Position numbers and translations under genes: made by a program
Part shown: positions 19,393 to 26,970 of the stretch, one piece after another
How positions within the stretch are numbered: position 1 is the first letter of the stretch
How the letters are laid out: each line of letters opens with the position of its first letter
Notes under the pieces: generated by a model
What the model was told of the DNA's origin: nothing
What the model saw: only the letters and a program-made list of their open reading frames with translations
The model's database searches: none
Virus record (IMG/VR): IMGVR_UViG_3300044701_000569
Coordinates: 248,001-312,000 of that record
From: a virus
Strand: one strand, 5' to 3'
DNA length: 64,000 nucleotides

Positions 19393-20412
19393 TTATTTAC
19401 CAGTGTAGTAGTTATAGAGCTCACTAGTAGCAAGATTCTTCATCTTGCTTTCGACCATAATGTCTGCATATTCACGGAATGTTAACGCCCAGTCATTTAC
19501 TGCATCGTTCCACATGTAGTCGCTGTGTGCTCTAAGTTTAGCTTTTTTGTAGCCACTTTCTAATAGCGTCCGAAGATCGGGGCGGATGTGTCTGGGATGG
19601 TCGATAAGACAGTCTTCCCGTGATACACTATAATGTATAACAGGCCTAACACCGCGCCAGCTATCAATAATCCTTTTAAAACGGTCGTCAGTAGCTTCAA
19701 TATATTCTCCAGAGTTGATCCAATGGTGATGTATATCTAGCACCAAAGCGAGATGCTTTGATAATTCGAGAGAGGCGTCGATTCCCCAGGACATTTCGTC
19801 GTTTTCGATTGTGATGCAGTTTCTTGCTTCTGTGGATAACCTTGGGAGAACTGCTTTGATGCCGTCGGGACCTCTGCGACCCGCGATGTGGACGTTGATT
19901 TTAAAGTCCTGAAACGATTTACCATACCCCATCCAACGGGCCATATCTGCATGATACTCAAACTCCTCTATGCTTCTGCTTACAATTTCGTCACTGTCAG
20001 ATGCAAGAACTGTAAACTGCCCAGGATGAAAACTGAGACGAACATCAAGCCTACGAGCAGCCTCACCCACCTTGGCAAACTCTCTTTCACAGTAGCTTTT
20101 AACATCTCCCAGTCGCCAATAGTACCCCCATGTTGGCTCAGTGTAGACAGGCAAACAATCGCTACCCAATCTAACCATTCTAAGCTCTTGCGGTAAAGAA
20201 CCAACATATTCTACAAGTCTCCCATATGAAGCAATATTATGCTCCATAATATCCCAAAGGCGCTGTTCAGCAACATCCTTTGTCTGCCTGTTAAGCCACT
20301 GTACTGTGGTTGCACGAGTATTTAGTGGACGTTGGATTTCTTCCAGAAGCTTCTTCTTCTGGGTTTGATCCGGGTGCATATATTTGCAAGCAAAGCCAAT
20401 ACGTTTAGTCAT
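19393..20412 (-). CDS. uvsE: UV damage endonuclease (UvdE/UvsE family)
   Basis: This 339-residue TIM-barrel enzyme incises DNA 5' to UV lesions using metal ions. Family hallmarks are visible: RIGFACKY at the N terminus, LSFHPGQFTVL near residue 130, ITIENDEMSWG near 200, LVLDIHHHW near 222 and LRAHSDYMWN near 300, which together carry the metal ligands. Length is typical. It has its own consensus early promoter just upstream (20419-20447). In a phage exposed to sunlight it would repair its DNA during infection. Confidence 0.95.
   Translation of the reverse strand: MTKRIGFACKYMHPDQTQKKKLLEEIQRPLNTRATTVQWLNRQTKDVAEQRLWDIMEHNIASYGRLVEYVGSLPQELRMVRLGSDCLPVYTEPTWGYYWRLGDVKSYCEREFAKVGEAARRLDVRLSFHPGQFTVLASDSDEIVSRSIEEFEYHADMARWMGYGKSFQDFKINVHIAGRRGPDGIKAVLPRLSTEARNCITIENDEMSWGIDASLELSKHLALVLDIHHHWINSGEYIEATDDRFKRIIDSWRGVRPVIHYSVSREDCLIDHPRHIRPDLRTLLESGYKKAKLRAHSDYMWNDAVNDWALTFREYADIMVESKMKNLATSELYNYYTGK
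19394..19401 (-). promoter_or_regulatory. T4-like late promoter box GGTAAATA
   Basis: GGTAAATA, overlapping the end of uvsE, lies 19 bases before the ATG at 19374 of the coiled-coil gene. Confidence 0.4.
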
Positions 20413-20418
20413 AATATT

Positions 20419-20447
20419 ATTATAGTGCCTAATTGTTAAGATGTCAA
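20419..20447 (-). promoter_or_regulatory. Sigma-70-type early promoter for uvsE
   Basis: TTGACA (20447-20442), 17-base spacer, TATAAT (20424-20419). The TGA stop of the upstream oxygenase gene (20444-20446) lies inside the -35 box. Confidence 0.9.
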
Positions 20448-21052
20448 ACAGAATATTTTGTATTGCTTAAATTGATATAATTAAAACTGATTACAGTCCT
20501 ACCTTCATAATCATTTGATTCGGCTCCGTGCTCTAACCAACTAGGAAAAAGCACACATCTTCCATTTAAAGGCTGCACTGCCGCTGCTGGCGAAGTATAT
20601 ACTGTGTTGTGATTTTTAGTTTCTTCAGCCATTCTATAAATCATCGTTGGATTTGTAAAAAAAAGATTTGACGCTCCTTCACCGCAGTCAACATAAAGAG
20701 CACCACTAATAGTTGATCTTTCGTGTCTATGCGGTACTACTTCACTCTCGCATGTCATAATATTAAACCAACTGTTTGAAAGAATAACTTCTGCTAGACC
20801 CAAATGTTCAGCATAAGCAGCAACAGCTTCATCAACACGTTCTTTGAGAGTTGTAAGTTTAGGATTGTGTAGAATGCTGCCCCAGTCTACTCCCCAAGAA
20901 CTTTTTCCCCCCGGAACTAGCGCATGCTCTACTGTTTTGTATTCACTAATTATATTTCTAGCGATTTCTATTTCAGGTAAATCGCTCATATCAAAAATGC
21001 CCAGCGGAATACTAAAAGCATCTATAAAGGATACGGTTTTTGTTTGTGCCAT
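20444..21052 (-). CDS. 2OG-Fe(II) oxygenase, paralogue 1
   Basis: The 202-residue product resembles the TIGR02466-type putative 2-oxoglutarate/Fe(II) oxygenases common in T4-like marine phages. Conserved elements are SSWGVDWG, VILSNSWFNIM, the metal region HRHERSTISGALYV and LFPSWLEHGAES followed by RTVISFN. I chose the ATG at 21052, which sits two bases after the stop of the transferase gene; a longer frame overlaps that gene. It is a clear paralogue of the gene at 22348-22950. The substrate is unknown (protein, nucleic acid or small molecule). Confidence 0.8.
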   Translation of the reverse strand: MAQTKTVSFIDAFSIPLGIFDMSDLPEIEIARNIISEYKTVEHALVPGGKSSWGVDWGSILHNPKLTTLKERVDEAVAAYAEHLGLAEVILSNSWFNIMTCESEVVPHRHERSTISGALYVDCGEGASNLFFTNPTMIYRMAEETKNHNTVYTSPAAAVQPLNGRCVLFPSWLEHGAESNDYEGRTVISFNYINLSNTKYSV

Positions 21053-21053
21053 T

Positions 21054-21755
21054 TTATTTCCAGTTTTCTTTACACCAATTATCAACACAGAGGTGTGGAT
21101 TTGGATCTCCGTGAAATACAGCGATACTTGTAGTTGGTTTAACAATAGGCTCTCCGGGAGAAGGAAAGTTCTTTCTGCCAGTTATATCAACTGTCATCTG
21201 AGGCTTTCCACGCATTTCCCATTTGTAGCTTTGTATCCATTCATCAGGCCAATATACAAAATCTTTCTGAATAGTTGAGTAAATCCAATCTTGATCTCCG
21301 TGAAATCTACGAACAATATTTTTAGGATTTTCTATAAATTGAGTATAGACCTGACTGTGCTGTCCTGTTTCTAATCTGAACACACTAGAATTAAATTTTT
21401 TGTAATCACGTATAACAAAACGAGTAAAGTCTCTAATGATACAGAACTTACCAGGTTCATATGTAAAAAGATTATCAATGTTTCTAAAAACTATAAGATC
21501 TAGATCTAAAAATAAAATAGTTCCTTTTAGTCCTAGATCAGGATTAAAAAACATTGGCTTGTACCACCATCCCTGTACATTCGATATCAATGTTAGAGGC
21601 TTAATTGTTATATTCGGATCTATACCCGTAGGATCTTCTGTATAGCACACAAACTCATGCGGAACCGTTAGATTCCGCTCTACCATAGAATAGAGCGTAT
21701 TAACGTATTCCGCAGAGTACTTGTTACCGTATTTTAAACAGACGACGTAGTTCAT
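21054..21755 (-). CDS. Putative glycosyltransferase
   Basis: The 233-residue protein shows a GT-A-like arrangement: an N-terminal strand MNYVVCLKYG, then TILFLDLDLIVFRNID near residue 80 with a DxD motif, and a late FHGDPNPH segment as in GT8-like and capsule transferases. No membrane segment is seen. Its ATG overlaps the stop of the QueD-like gene by one base, and the oxygenase gene follows after one base, so the three are co-translated. A sugar transfer onto DNA, protein or cell surface is possible; the acceptor is unknown. Confidence 0.65.
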   Translation of the reverse strand: MNYVVCLKYGNKYSAEYVNTLYSMVERNLTVPHEFVCYTEDPTGIDPNITIKPLTLISNVQGWWYKPMFFNPDLGLKGTILFLDLDLIVFRNIDNLFTYEPGKFCIIRDFTRFVIRDYKKFNSSVFRLETGQHSQVYTQFIENPKNIVRRFHGDQDWIYSTIQKDFVYWPDEWIQSYKWEMRGKPQMTVDITGRKNFPSPGEPIVKPTTSIAVFHGDPNPHLCVDNWCKENWK

Positions 21756-22282
21756 TAACCTTCGTATATGGCTGAGTTAGCGTCATGTTCAAATACTTCG
21801 GCAGAGCGAAGTCGAACACCTTGTCCAGTAGGGTAACGTGCTTCAAATGTTCTTCCATCTGGGTGAATCCATGCTCTACCTTCCTTGTATGCTTCAAGGA
21901 TTTCGTTCATTGTGCGATAGGCTAGTTCTGCAAACTTTTCGCAGCCTACGCCTTCAACAAAACGTAAATCAATGATTCCCATGTTTTTAAAACCACCTTG
22001 GATTCTGTTCAGTTCCACAAATGTATTGCGCTCTGGATCATCATTTGCAATAATTAGAGTATGATCAAATTGCCATTCGCTCCATTCTTTAAATGCTTTG
22101 AGTCCACCAAAGTCCATAACCCAATTACGATCATCTAGTGTTTCTGATTCAAACACCAGCCTAATACCAATTGAGTATCCGTGTAGTAGTGAGCAGTGAC
22201 TATGTGTACTTCTCCACTGTCTAAAACAGCATGAAAGTCCTCGGTCGTTGCCGTAAGTTTTTGTTGAAATATATTTTGCCAT
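21755..22282 (-). CDS. QueD/6-pyruvoyltetrahydropterin synthase-like protein with altered zinc site
   Basis: The fold-defining segments of QueD are present: Cys30-x3-His34-Gly, WVMDFGGLKAF near 54-64, FDHTLI near 72 and RSAEVFEHDANSAIY near the C terminus. QueD converts dihydroneopterin triphosphate to 6-carboxytetrahydropterin for queuosine or 7-deazaguanine. Two of three zinc histidines differ from E. coli QueD: the first aligns with Cys19 and the HGH motif reads HGY (Tyr36). At 175 residues it is longer than E. coli QueD (about 120). It may be a divergent enzyme with another product, or still bind metal through Cys/His/Tyr. Confidence 0.75.
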   Translation of the reverse strand: MAKYISTKTYGNDRGLSCCFRQWRSTHSHCSLLHGYSIGIRLVFESETLDDRNWVMDFGGLKAFKEWSEWQFDHTLIIANDDPERNTFVELNRIQGGFKNMGIIDLRFVEGVGCEKFAELAYRTMNEILEAYKEGRAWIHPDGRTFEARYPTGQGVRLRSAEVFEHDANSAIYEG

Positions 22283-22347
22283 CTCTTCTCTCCTTTATAA
22301 GTAGCAAGTTTGATGACACGCAGAGTATTTAGAGTGGGATGAGCGTC
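22283..22347 (-). promoter_or_regulatory. Intergenic leader of the QueD-like gene
   Basis: This 65-base gap holds a strong ribosome site (AAGGAGAG) before the ATG at 22282 and a CTAAATA motif at about 22330. No TTGACA/TATAAT pair is visible here. Confidence 0.3.
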
Positions 22348-22950
22348 TTAGTCCACTTTAACTAGTTCGTCTAAAATACTTTTTAATGTAGTGTTAAAAC
22401 TAATAACTATTCTTTCATTATTAGATTTGTTTTCAGTTGTTTCGTGTTCTAGCCAACTTGGAAACAAAACTAATCGTCCAGTAACACTATCAATAGCTGC
22501 TAATTCAGAATTGTATTGTGTTTCTTGATTGTTGATCTGTGTCATTTTATACGGGCGAAGCGGACTATGGACTAGAAAAGGACAAGATCCTTTTTCTGCT
22601 TGTACATAAAATGCTCCACTTACTGTACTATTTTCGTGTCTGTGTCTTGTGGTTTTACCACCAGTGGGCATATAGTTATGCCAGCTGTTGGTTATAATTA
22701 CTTCAGGAAGCCCTGTTGTCATACAGTAGTTATCTAAACAATCTTTAAACTTTCTCAGTAGTGACGCTAGTGATTCTCTTTTAAGGATATAAGAATTATT
22801 AGGAAAATCAGTATGCCAACTACTGGTACCATTACTAACTAATGAATGATTTTTTATAGGAATATTTTTTAAATCATTAACTATAGGTTCTAAATCGATT
22901 TCTGACAAATCGTAAATACCTATAGCAGTTGGAAACAAATCTAATATCAT
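22348..22950 (-). CDS. 2OG-Fe(II) oxygenase, paralogue 2
   Basis: The 200-residue product parallels the gene at 20444-21052: SSWHTDFPN, VIITNSWHNYM, HRHENSTVSGAFYV, LFPSWLEHETTE and RIVISFN occupy the same positions. It is therefore a duplicated TIGR02466-like putative oxygenase within the same operon, with the transferase and QueD-like genes between the copies. It has its own early promoter (22957-22985). The substrate is unknown. Confidence 0.8.
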   Translation of the reverse strand: MILDLFPTAIGIYDLSEIDLEPIVNDLKNIPIKNHSLVSNGTSSWHTDFPNNSYILKRESLASLLRKFKDCLDNYCMTTGLPEVIITNSWHNYMPTGGKTTRHRHENSTVSGAFYVQAEKGSCPFLVHSPLRPYKMTQINNQETQYNSELAAIDSVTGRLVLFPSWLEHETTENKSNNERIVISFNTTLKSILDELVKVD

Positions 22951-22956
22951 ACAATG

Positions 22957-22985
22957 ATTTTATACTAGATTATTAATATTGTCAA
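22957..22985 (-). promoter_or_regulatory. Sigma-70-type early promoter
   Basis: TTGACA (22985-22980), 17-base spacer, TAAAAT (22962-22957), just before the ATG at 22950. It overlaps the 3' end of the upstream coding region. Confidence 0.75.
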
Positions 22986-23550
22986 CTGTTATATTTCTTT
23001 CATCCCACGTGTTAGGTAGAACCCAATTATTAGATTGATAAATGGTGAAGTGAATTTTTGGAAAGCATTGGAATACCATACTGATTTGATGCATCCAATA
23101 CACAGGAGATATGTGGTTATGATTACTTTCCTTGTATCCGTCTGTGTCTTTATAAACATTGTTAATCTTGCCGTCATTGCCGTAGAGGTCAAATCCTATG
23201 AGCTTAACTTCTCTTTCTTTAGCATACGTAGCTGCTATTAGTACAGCATAAGGGCCACTGCCCCAATGCCACGGATCGTCCCATCGTTCTTTTCCCTTAT
23301 AGGGAAGGTCTGGAACTCTACGCATATTTTTGTAATTGTATTGATCTAACCACACGTCTCTTGTATATACAAGAGTGGTTTCATATACACGACGACGTAT
23401 AGCTTCGTCCATCATTCTAGTATCTACACAGACAAGATAGTCCATAAGATAGTCACGCATAATAGCGTTACAACCTACCTTGGGACCTTGTAGTTGATCT
23501 ATGTCTATGTTCTTACGGCTTTCGCCATTACCTATTACGTACATAGACAT
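22960..23550 (-). CDS. GNGES-motif protein, possibly sugar-transferase related
   Basis: The 196-residue product begins MSMYVIGNGESRKNIDIDQL. The GNGxS start followed by VGCNAI and DYLVCVDTRM resembles the Rossmann-like fold of DUF115/sialyltransferase-like proteins seen in phages and capsule loci. WHWGSGPYAVLIAA and KLIGFDLYGNDGKINNVYKD are further conserved-looking blocks. No membrane segment is seen. It follows the two-TM gene by seven bases and precedes the second oxygenase. The enzymatic activity is uncertain. Confidence 0.6.
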   Translation of the reverse strand: MSMYVIGNGESRKNIDIDQLQGPKVGCNAIMRDYLMDYLVCVDTRMMDEAIRRRVYETTLVYTRDVWLDQYNYKNMRRVPDLPYKGKERWDDPWHWGSGPYAVLIAATYAKEREVKLIGFDLYGNDGKINNVYKDTDGYKESNHNHISPVYWMHQISMVFQCFPKIHFTIYQSNNWVLPNTWDERNITVDNINNLV

Positions 23551-23557
23551 ATTTACT

Positions 23558-23854
23558 TTAGTTTTTTAAATCTTTCTTTATGTCTTGAAGATCTTGACGA
23601 ACTGAATCAAACTTGTCAGTTGTATTGTTCATAATGATTGCTAGGTCAGCAATCTTGTACAGTGCCCACCACCACCAGATAACTGCTACAAAGAAAAATG
23701 TGCCGCTGCCTATGATTAATGCTTTCTGATAAAGACTATCCCATCCTATAAAGTAAGATAGACTTAGAAGTGATAGTACAACTATAGGTAATGTGCCTGC
23801 GAAAAATGCCCAGAGCTTTACTTGCTGTGTTGTGCCTTTTAAAAAATTAAACAT
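23558..23854 (-). CDS. Small two-TM membrane protein
   Basis: The 98-residue product has two hydrophobic segments, WAFFAGTLPIVVLSLLSLSY (about 15-34) and ALIIGSGTFFFVAVIWWWWA (about 45-64), then a charged, heptad-like C-terminal tail (DKFDSVRQDLQDIKKDLKN). This fits an inner-membrane protein with a cytoplasmic coiled coil. A CATAAATA box and GGGAG ribosome site lie upstream, so late expression is likely. Small size and two helices are compatible with a holin-like or spanin-associated role, but no family is recognised. Confidence 0.6.
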   Translation of the reverse strand: MFNFLKGTTQQVKLWAFFAGTLPIVVLSLLSLSYFIGWDSLYQKALIIGSGTFFFVAVIWWWWALYKIADLAIIMNNTTDKFDSVRQDLQDIKKDLKN

Positions 23855-23875
23855 TGATTTTCTCCCTCAGGAAAA

Positions 23876-23883
23876 TATTTATG
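23876..23883 (-). promoter_or_regulatory. T4-like late promoter box CATAAATA
   Basis: CATAAATA lies 22 bases before the ATG at 23854. It is flanked by the inverted repeat CCCTCA/TGAGGG. Confidence 0.55.
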
Positions 23884-23912
23884 AGGGTTTGTGGAAGATT
23901 TAAGTACTGACT

Positions 23913-25028
23913 TTAAGGAGCAATCTGACCGAATGGTTTCCATTCTCCAGGAGTTCCGTCTCTAGTGCAGATCCAGCCAACATAGCCTGTTGGTTTTGGT
24001 TTTGAATTCCAAACTATGTCACCAACTTTGTATGCACCATTTGTTGGAATAGCTTCAGCTACTTCTTGCTTCTTGCCTTGGAATTTTACGGGTCCTGCTG
24101 TAACTAAATCGCAGTCTGGATTTTTAACATTGATACCTAACTTACCCTGAACTGTGGTTACAGTTTCAACATTAGATCCAATCGTAATGCGTCCACTAGC
24201 ACTGATAGAGATACGAGCAGTGTTATCTGTGATAATATCAAAGTCGCTAGCAGTCCAGTTACCAATGCGAGTACCTTTGATTGTTTCTACATCAATTACA
24301 AACTCGCCGTCCATACCCGCAACGCTGACAGTACCGTTGGGCGATTCAGTACCGATACCTAATCTCTGTGACGAACTTTCATAAATTAAATATTCGTCAA
24401 TGTTTAGATCGCCCTGTGTTCGTAGATTGCGTAGTGTGCCAACAGTGGTTAAACTTGAATTGGCTACAGAAGGACCTAGTTCTCGAGCACTTAGTACTGG
24501 TATAGTGCCTATTAGATAAGCAGCTTCTTGATGTAGATCTAAAGACTCCGAACTCCAAATTCTATCTGGATTAGCTTGATAGATGAACTGCTTTGTTCCT
24601 GCGCCTGTTCTCCAGAATAAACCTTTGCCGTATACACCTTTGCCTTCTTCTGCTACAAATTCTAAAGGACTTGTTCTTTCGTTTCGTATGTCTGCTGTAA
24701 TCTCATTAACATGTAATTTCTTAGCAGTTATTTCGCCATGAACAAAAAGATTACCTCTAACATTAGTGTCTGTTAATAGATTCTTTACATTTATGTTTTC
24801 AGTATGTAAACCTTTGTCATTGATTAAAACAACCTGTTGCGTAGCATCGTCTTTAATACCAATGCTGGAAAATTTAATTATTCTGCCGCCGTTGATATGA
24901 TCGCCAGTAAGGCTTCTTTTGGCTATTTCAGGTTGAGGAACCGGACGTGTGGCGATGCTCTCTACAGCTTTGTAGAGAGCATCCATTCCCTGTCTTAAAT
25001 TAAGTAGATCGCTGTCAATATTGCTCAT
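23913..25028 (-). CDS. Tail-fibre-like protein
   Basis: The ATG at 25028 gives MSNIDSDLLNLRQG and 371 residues (an in-frame TTG lies 15 bases upstream). After a short coiled-coil N terminus come fibre-type repeats (KRSLTGDHINGGRIIKFSS, LHVNEITADIRNE, YESSSQRLGIGTESPNGTV), and the C terminus KVGDIVWNSKPKPTGYVGWI followed by TRDGTPGEWKPFG is a tip module common in phage fibres. It lacks the INIG docking motif. GATAAATA lies six bases upstream of the ATG, so any transcript would be nearly leaderless. Confidence 0.7.
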   Translation of the reverse strand: MSNIDSDLLNLRQGMDALYKAVESIATRPVPQPEIAKRSLTGDHINGGRIIKFSSIGIKDDATQQVVLINDKGLHTENINVKNLLTDTNVRGNLFVHGEITAKKLHVNEITADIRNERTSPLEFVAEEGKGVYGKGLFWRTGAGTKQFIYQANPDRIWSSESLDLHQEAAYLIGTIPVLSARELGPSVANSSLTTVGTLRNLRTQGDLNIDEYLIYESSSQRLGIGTESPNGTVSVAGMDGEFVIDVETIKGTRIGNWTASDFDIITDNTARISISASGRITIGSNVETVTTVQGKLGINVKNPDCDLVTAGPVKFQGKKQEVAEAIPTNGAYKVGDIVWNSKPKPTGYVGWICTRDGTPGEWKPFGQIAP

Positions 25029-25033
25029 GCAAG

Positions 25034-25041
25034 TATTTATC
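25034..25041 (-). promoter_or_regulatory. T4-like late promoter box GATAAATA
   Basis: GATAAATA lies immediately before the ATG at 25028. Spacing is shorter than at the other boxes, so either the start is leaderless or the box is fortuitous. Confidence 0.4.
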
Positions 25042-25059
25042 AAATACCTGCATCAGTGA

Positions 25060-26358
25060 TTAGTTGACCTTTAGCAATACTGTATCTGCATTAATACGAC
25101 CATTTAATTTGGTGTCTGTCGTATTGATATTTTCAAGGAACTTGCGCAGAGCAACCTTACCAGCAGCCTTAAACTCTTTGAGCTGTAGTTCAGGCTTGCG
25201 CAGTGTCTTTTGAACACTGAGTTCTTCGTTGAATCCAATAATTGTAGCACCTTTAACACTTAGACCGCTGCCTGCACGAGCCTGCCCAGTTGGATCAATG
25301 TTAGACGCAACATACTTGCCCAACTTGCGTGTTTTGATATTGAACACCCAAAGTTCGCTTGCACCCACAATTTCCACAGGATTGATTGAAGCCAAACTGT
25401 TCTTATTGTCCACTTTGCAGTACTTGAGTTTGGAAATTAACTTGTCTGCACTTTTGGGCTTAGGTGTGCGAGTCTTACGTGTTGCTTTGCTGGCGTCTAC
25501 GATAAGCATACAAGCGTCTACAAGCGTTTCTAGCGCAGTGATGTAGTTAGACACATCCTGCTTGGTTAGATGGCTGTAGCCTTCTTTGAGCTGCTCCAAA
25601 AGATCAACAGCTTTTGGATCCATCTTCTTTAACTGAGCGGCTGTAGGCATGTTCTGTAGTTCACGGAACTCAGCCAATTCTCCTTCGTAAAAGCCCATAA
25701 TCTTGCGAGCGTGGGCCTGCGTTACGCCCGTCCTAACAAAATGCGACTTAAAGTCAAACCCTTTTGGATTAAACTTCTTTTTGTCTGTGATAAATCCTTC
25801 CAACCATTCATCAATAGCTTCGGCAGCATTAGATGCTTGCTCTGAAATGCGTTCTTGGATAGTAGGAACGTATACGTTGGCTTTGGCTTTTTCTACAATC
25901 GCTTCTTGAACTACAACTAGTTTGCCCTTTTCAATAGCCTCTTCCAATCGGGCTTTAATCCAGACACTAGAAGGTTTGACTACACCCGAAGTACCAGGCA
26001 ATGTCTGCCAGTAATCATCGTGTGCTTTATTGTAGTCAGGCATGCCCGTGCGCAGTAGTTTACAGCTAATCGCAACAACAATGGAAACATCACCTGCTTT
26101 GGCGTGTTTGATCTGTTCTGCGGTATAATTGTTTTCTTTCATCCAAGCCCAAACGTCAGGCAGTAGATCAGCAACCTTATAATTCTCATAATACCAGTCA
26201 CGAGCATTACGTTGGAACTTTAGGTACTCTGCACCGCTCCAAGTTTCCCAGCCTTCAAAGTTGGGTCCAGTAATTTTGTTGCCGCGTTTGATAGCAGGAG
26301 CCAATCGCACTTTCTTCTTGCGCGGAGCCTTGATTGCAGTTTTGGTTGCAGTAGCCAT
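25060..26358 (-). CDS. Conserved phage protein of unknown function (432 aa)
   Basis: The product has a basic N terminus (KAPRKKKVRLAPAIKRG), a mixed alpha-rich body and a C-terminal domain with ASELWVFNIKTRKLGKYVAS and SGLSVKGATIIGFNEELS, which look like a small beta domain. There is no signal peptide or membrane segment. It follows a perfect early promoter (26391-26418), so it is probably made early and in quantity. I do not recognise a family; a DNA- or RNA-binding role would fit the basic tail but is a guess. Confidence 0.6.
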   Translation of the reverse strand: MATATKTAIKAPRKKKVRLAPAIKRGNKITGPNFEGWETWSGAEYLKFQRNARDWYYENYKVADLLPDVWAWMKENNYTAEQIKHAKAGDVSIVVAISCKLLRTGMPDYNKAHDDYWQTLPGTSGVVKPSSVWIKARLEEAIEKGKLVVVQEAIVEKAKANVYVPTIQERISEQASNAAEAIDEWLEGFITDKKKFNPKGFDFKSHFVRTGVTQAHARKIMGFYEGELAEFRELQNMPTAAQLKKMDPKAVDLLEQLKEGYSHLTKQDVSNYITALETLVDACMLIVDASKATRKTRTPKPKSADKLISKLKYCKVDNKNSLASINPVEIVGASELWVFNIKTRKLGKYVASNIDPTGQARAGSGLSVKGATIIGFNEELSVQKTLRKPELQLKEFKAAGKVALRKFLENINTTDTKLNGRINADTVLLKVN

Positions 26359-26390
26359 TTGTTTCCCTCTGAAGTTATCTTACAATGTTT

Positions 26391-26418
26391 ATTATATAGC
26401 CAAACAGAGTATTGTCAA
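26391..26418 (-). promoter_or_regulatory. Sigma-70-type early promoter
   Basis: TTGACA (26418-26413), 16-base spacer, TATAAT (26396-26391). The TGA stop (26415-26417) of the upstream gene lies inside the -35 box. Confidence 0.9.
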
Positions 26419-26717
26419 GAGAATTTGATCCTATAAAAGGTCTGTTGCTTTTCTGTAAGCATTCCAGTTATTGCATATTTAATTGTAAAGGATGAAATAT
26501 CCTGATGAGTGTGTAGGGTTATTTCTGTGGCATTGTTACAACACCATTTTCCTTGGTCTGTTTTAGTCCAATCCAAAATGTGTTTTATATAATCTGGCTC
26601 TGCATGGATAGTTCCTTCTGGAAGGGAAAACCGATATAGGACGATCTTTGTCCTAGCAGGCATTAAAAAGGGCAACGGCAACGGAACAGTTGGATCCCTA
26701 AGAGTAGGAAAAGCCAT
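26415..26717 (-). CDS. Hypothetical protein (100 aa)
   Basis: The ATG at 26717 (MAFPTLRDPTVPLPLPFLMP) starts one base after the upstream stop; a longer frame would overlap that gene. The protein has a proline-rich N terminus and a beta-rich remainder (KIVLYRFSLPEGTIHAEPDY, EITLHTHQDISSFTIKYAI). No family recognised. It is the last gene of the ligase operon, ahead of the promoter at 26391. Confidence 0.55.
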   Translation of the reverse strand: MAFPTLRDPTVPLPLPFLMPARTKIVLYRFSLPEGTIHAEPDYIKHILDWTKTDQGKWCCNNATEITLHTHQDISSFTIKYAITGMLTEKQQTFYRIKFS

Positions 26718-26718
26718 G

Positions 26719-26970
26719 TCAGCCCTTGAGTGCGTCAATAACTTGATTTTTGGATTCTTCTCTGAGTTCCAATTTATTAATTGTTTGTAAGCCGCGGAAC
26801 ATTTCTTCAATAACGTGAACAATAGCTTCTTTGCCTTCTTCAGTTAAATGACTATATTCTGGGCCCGTAGAGCTTTCGTACCAAACCTGTTTGTTTCTAC
26901 TCAACTCCATAAGGGCACCATAAACGACGTCCTTGTTCATTGATCGTCTAATTTCAAATTTTCTCGCCAT
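26719..26970 (-). CDS. Small winged-helix-like protein (83 aa)
   Basis: The ATG at 26970 overlaps the end of the ligase gene by 17 bases (MARKFEIRRSMNKDVVYGAL). The pattern of three helices and a short wing (NKDVVYGALMELSRNKQVWY followed by HLTEEGKEAIVHVIEEMF) resembles PadR/MarR-type winged helix domains, as in small phage transcription factors. The product is shorter than most family members. Function is inferred from pattern only. Confidence 0.5.
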   Translation of the reverse strand: MARKFEIRRSMNKDVVYGALMELSRNKQVWYESSTGPEYSHLTEEGKEAIVHVIEEMFRGLQTINKLELREESKNQVIDALKG

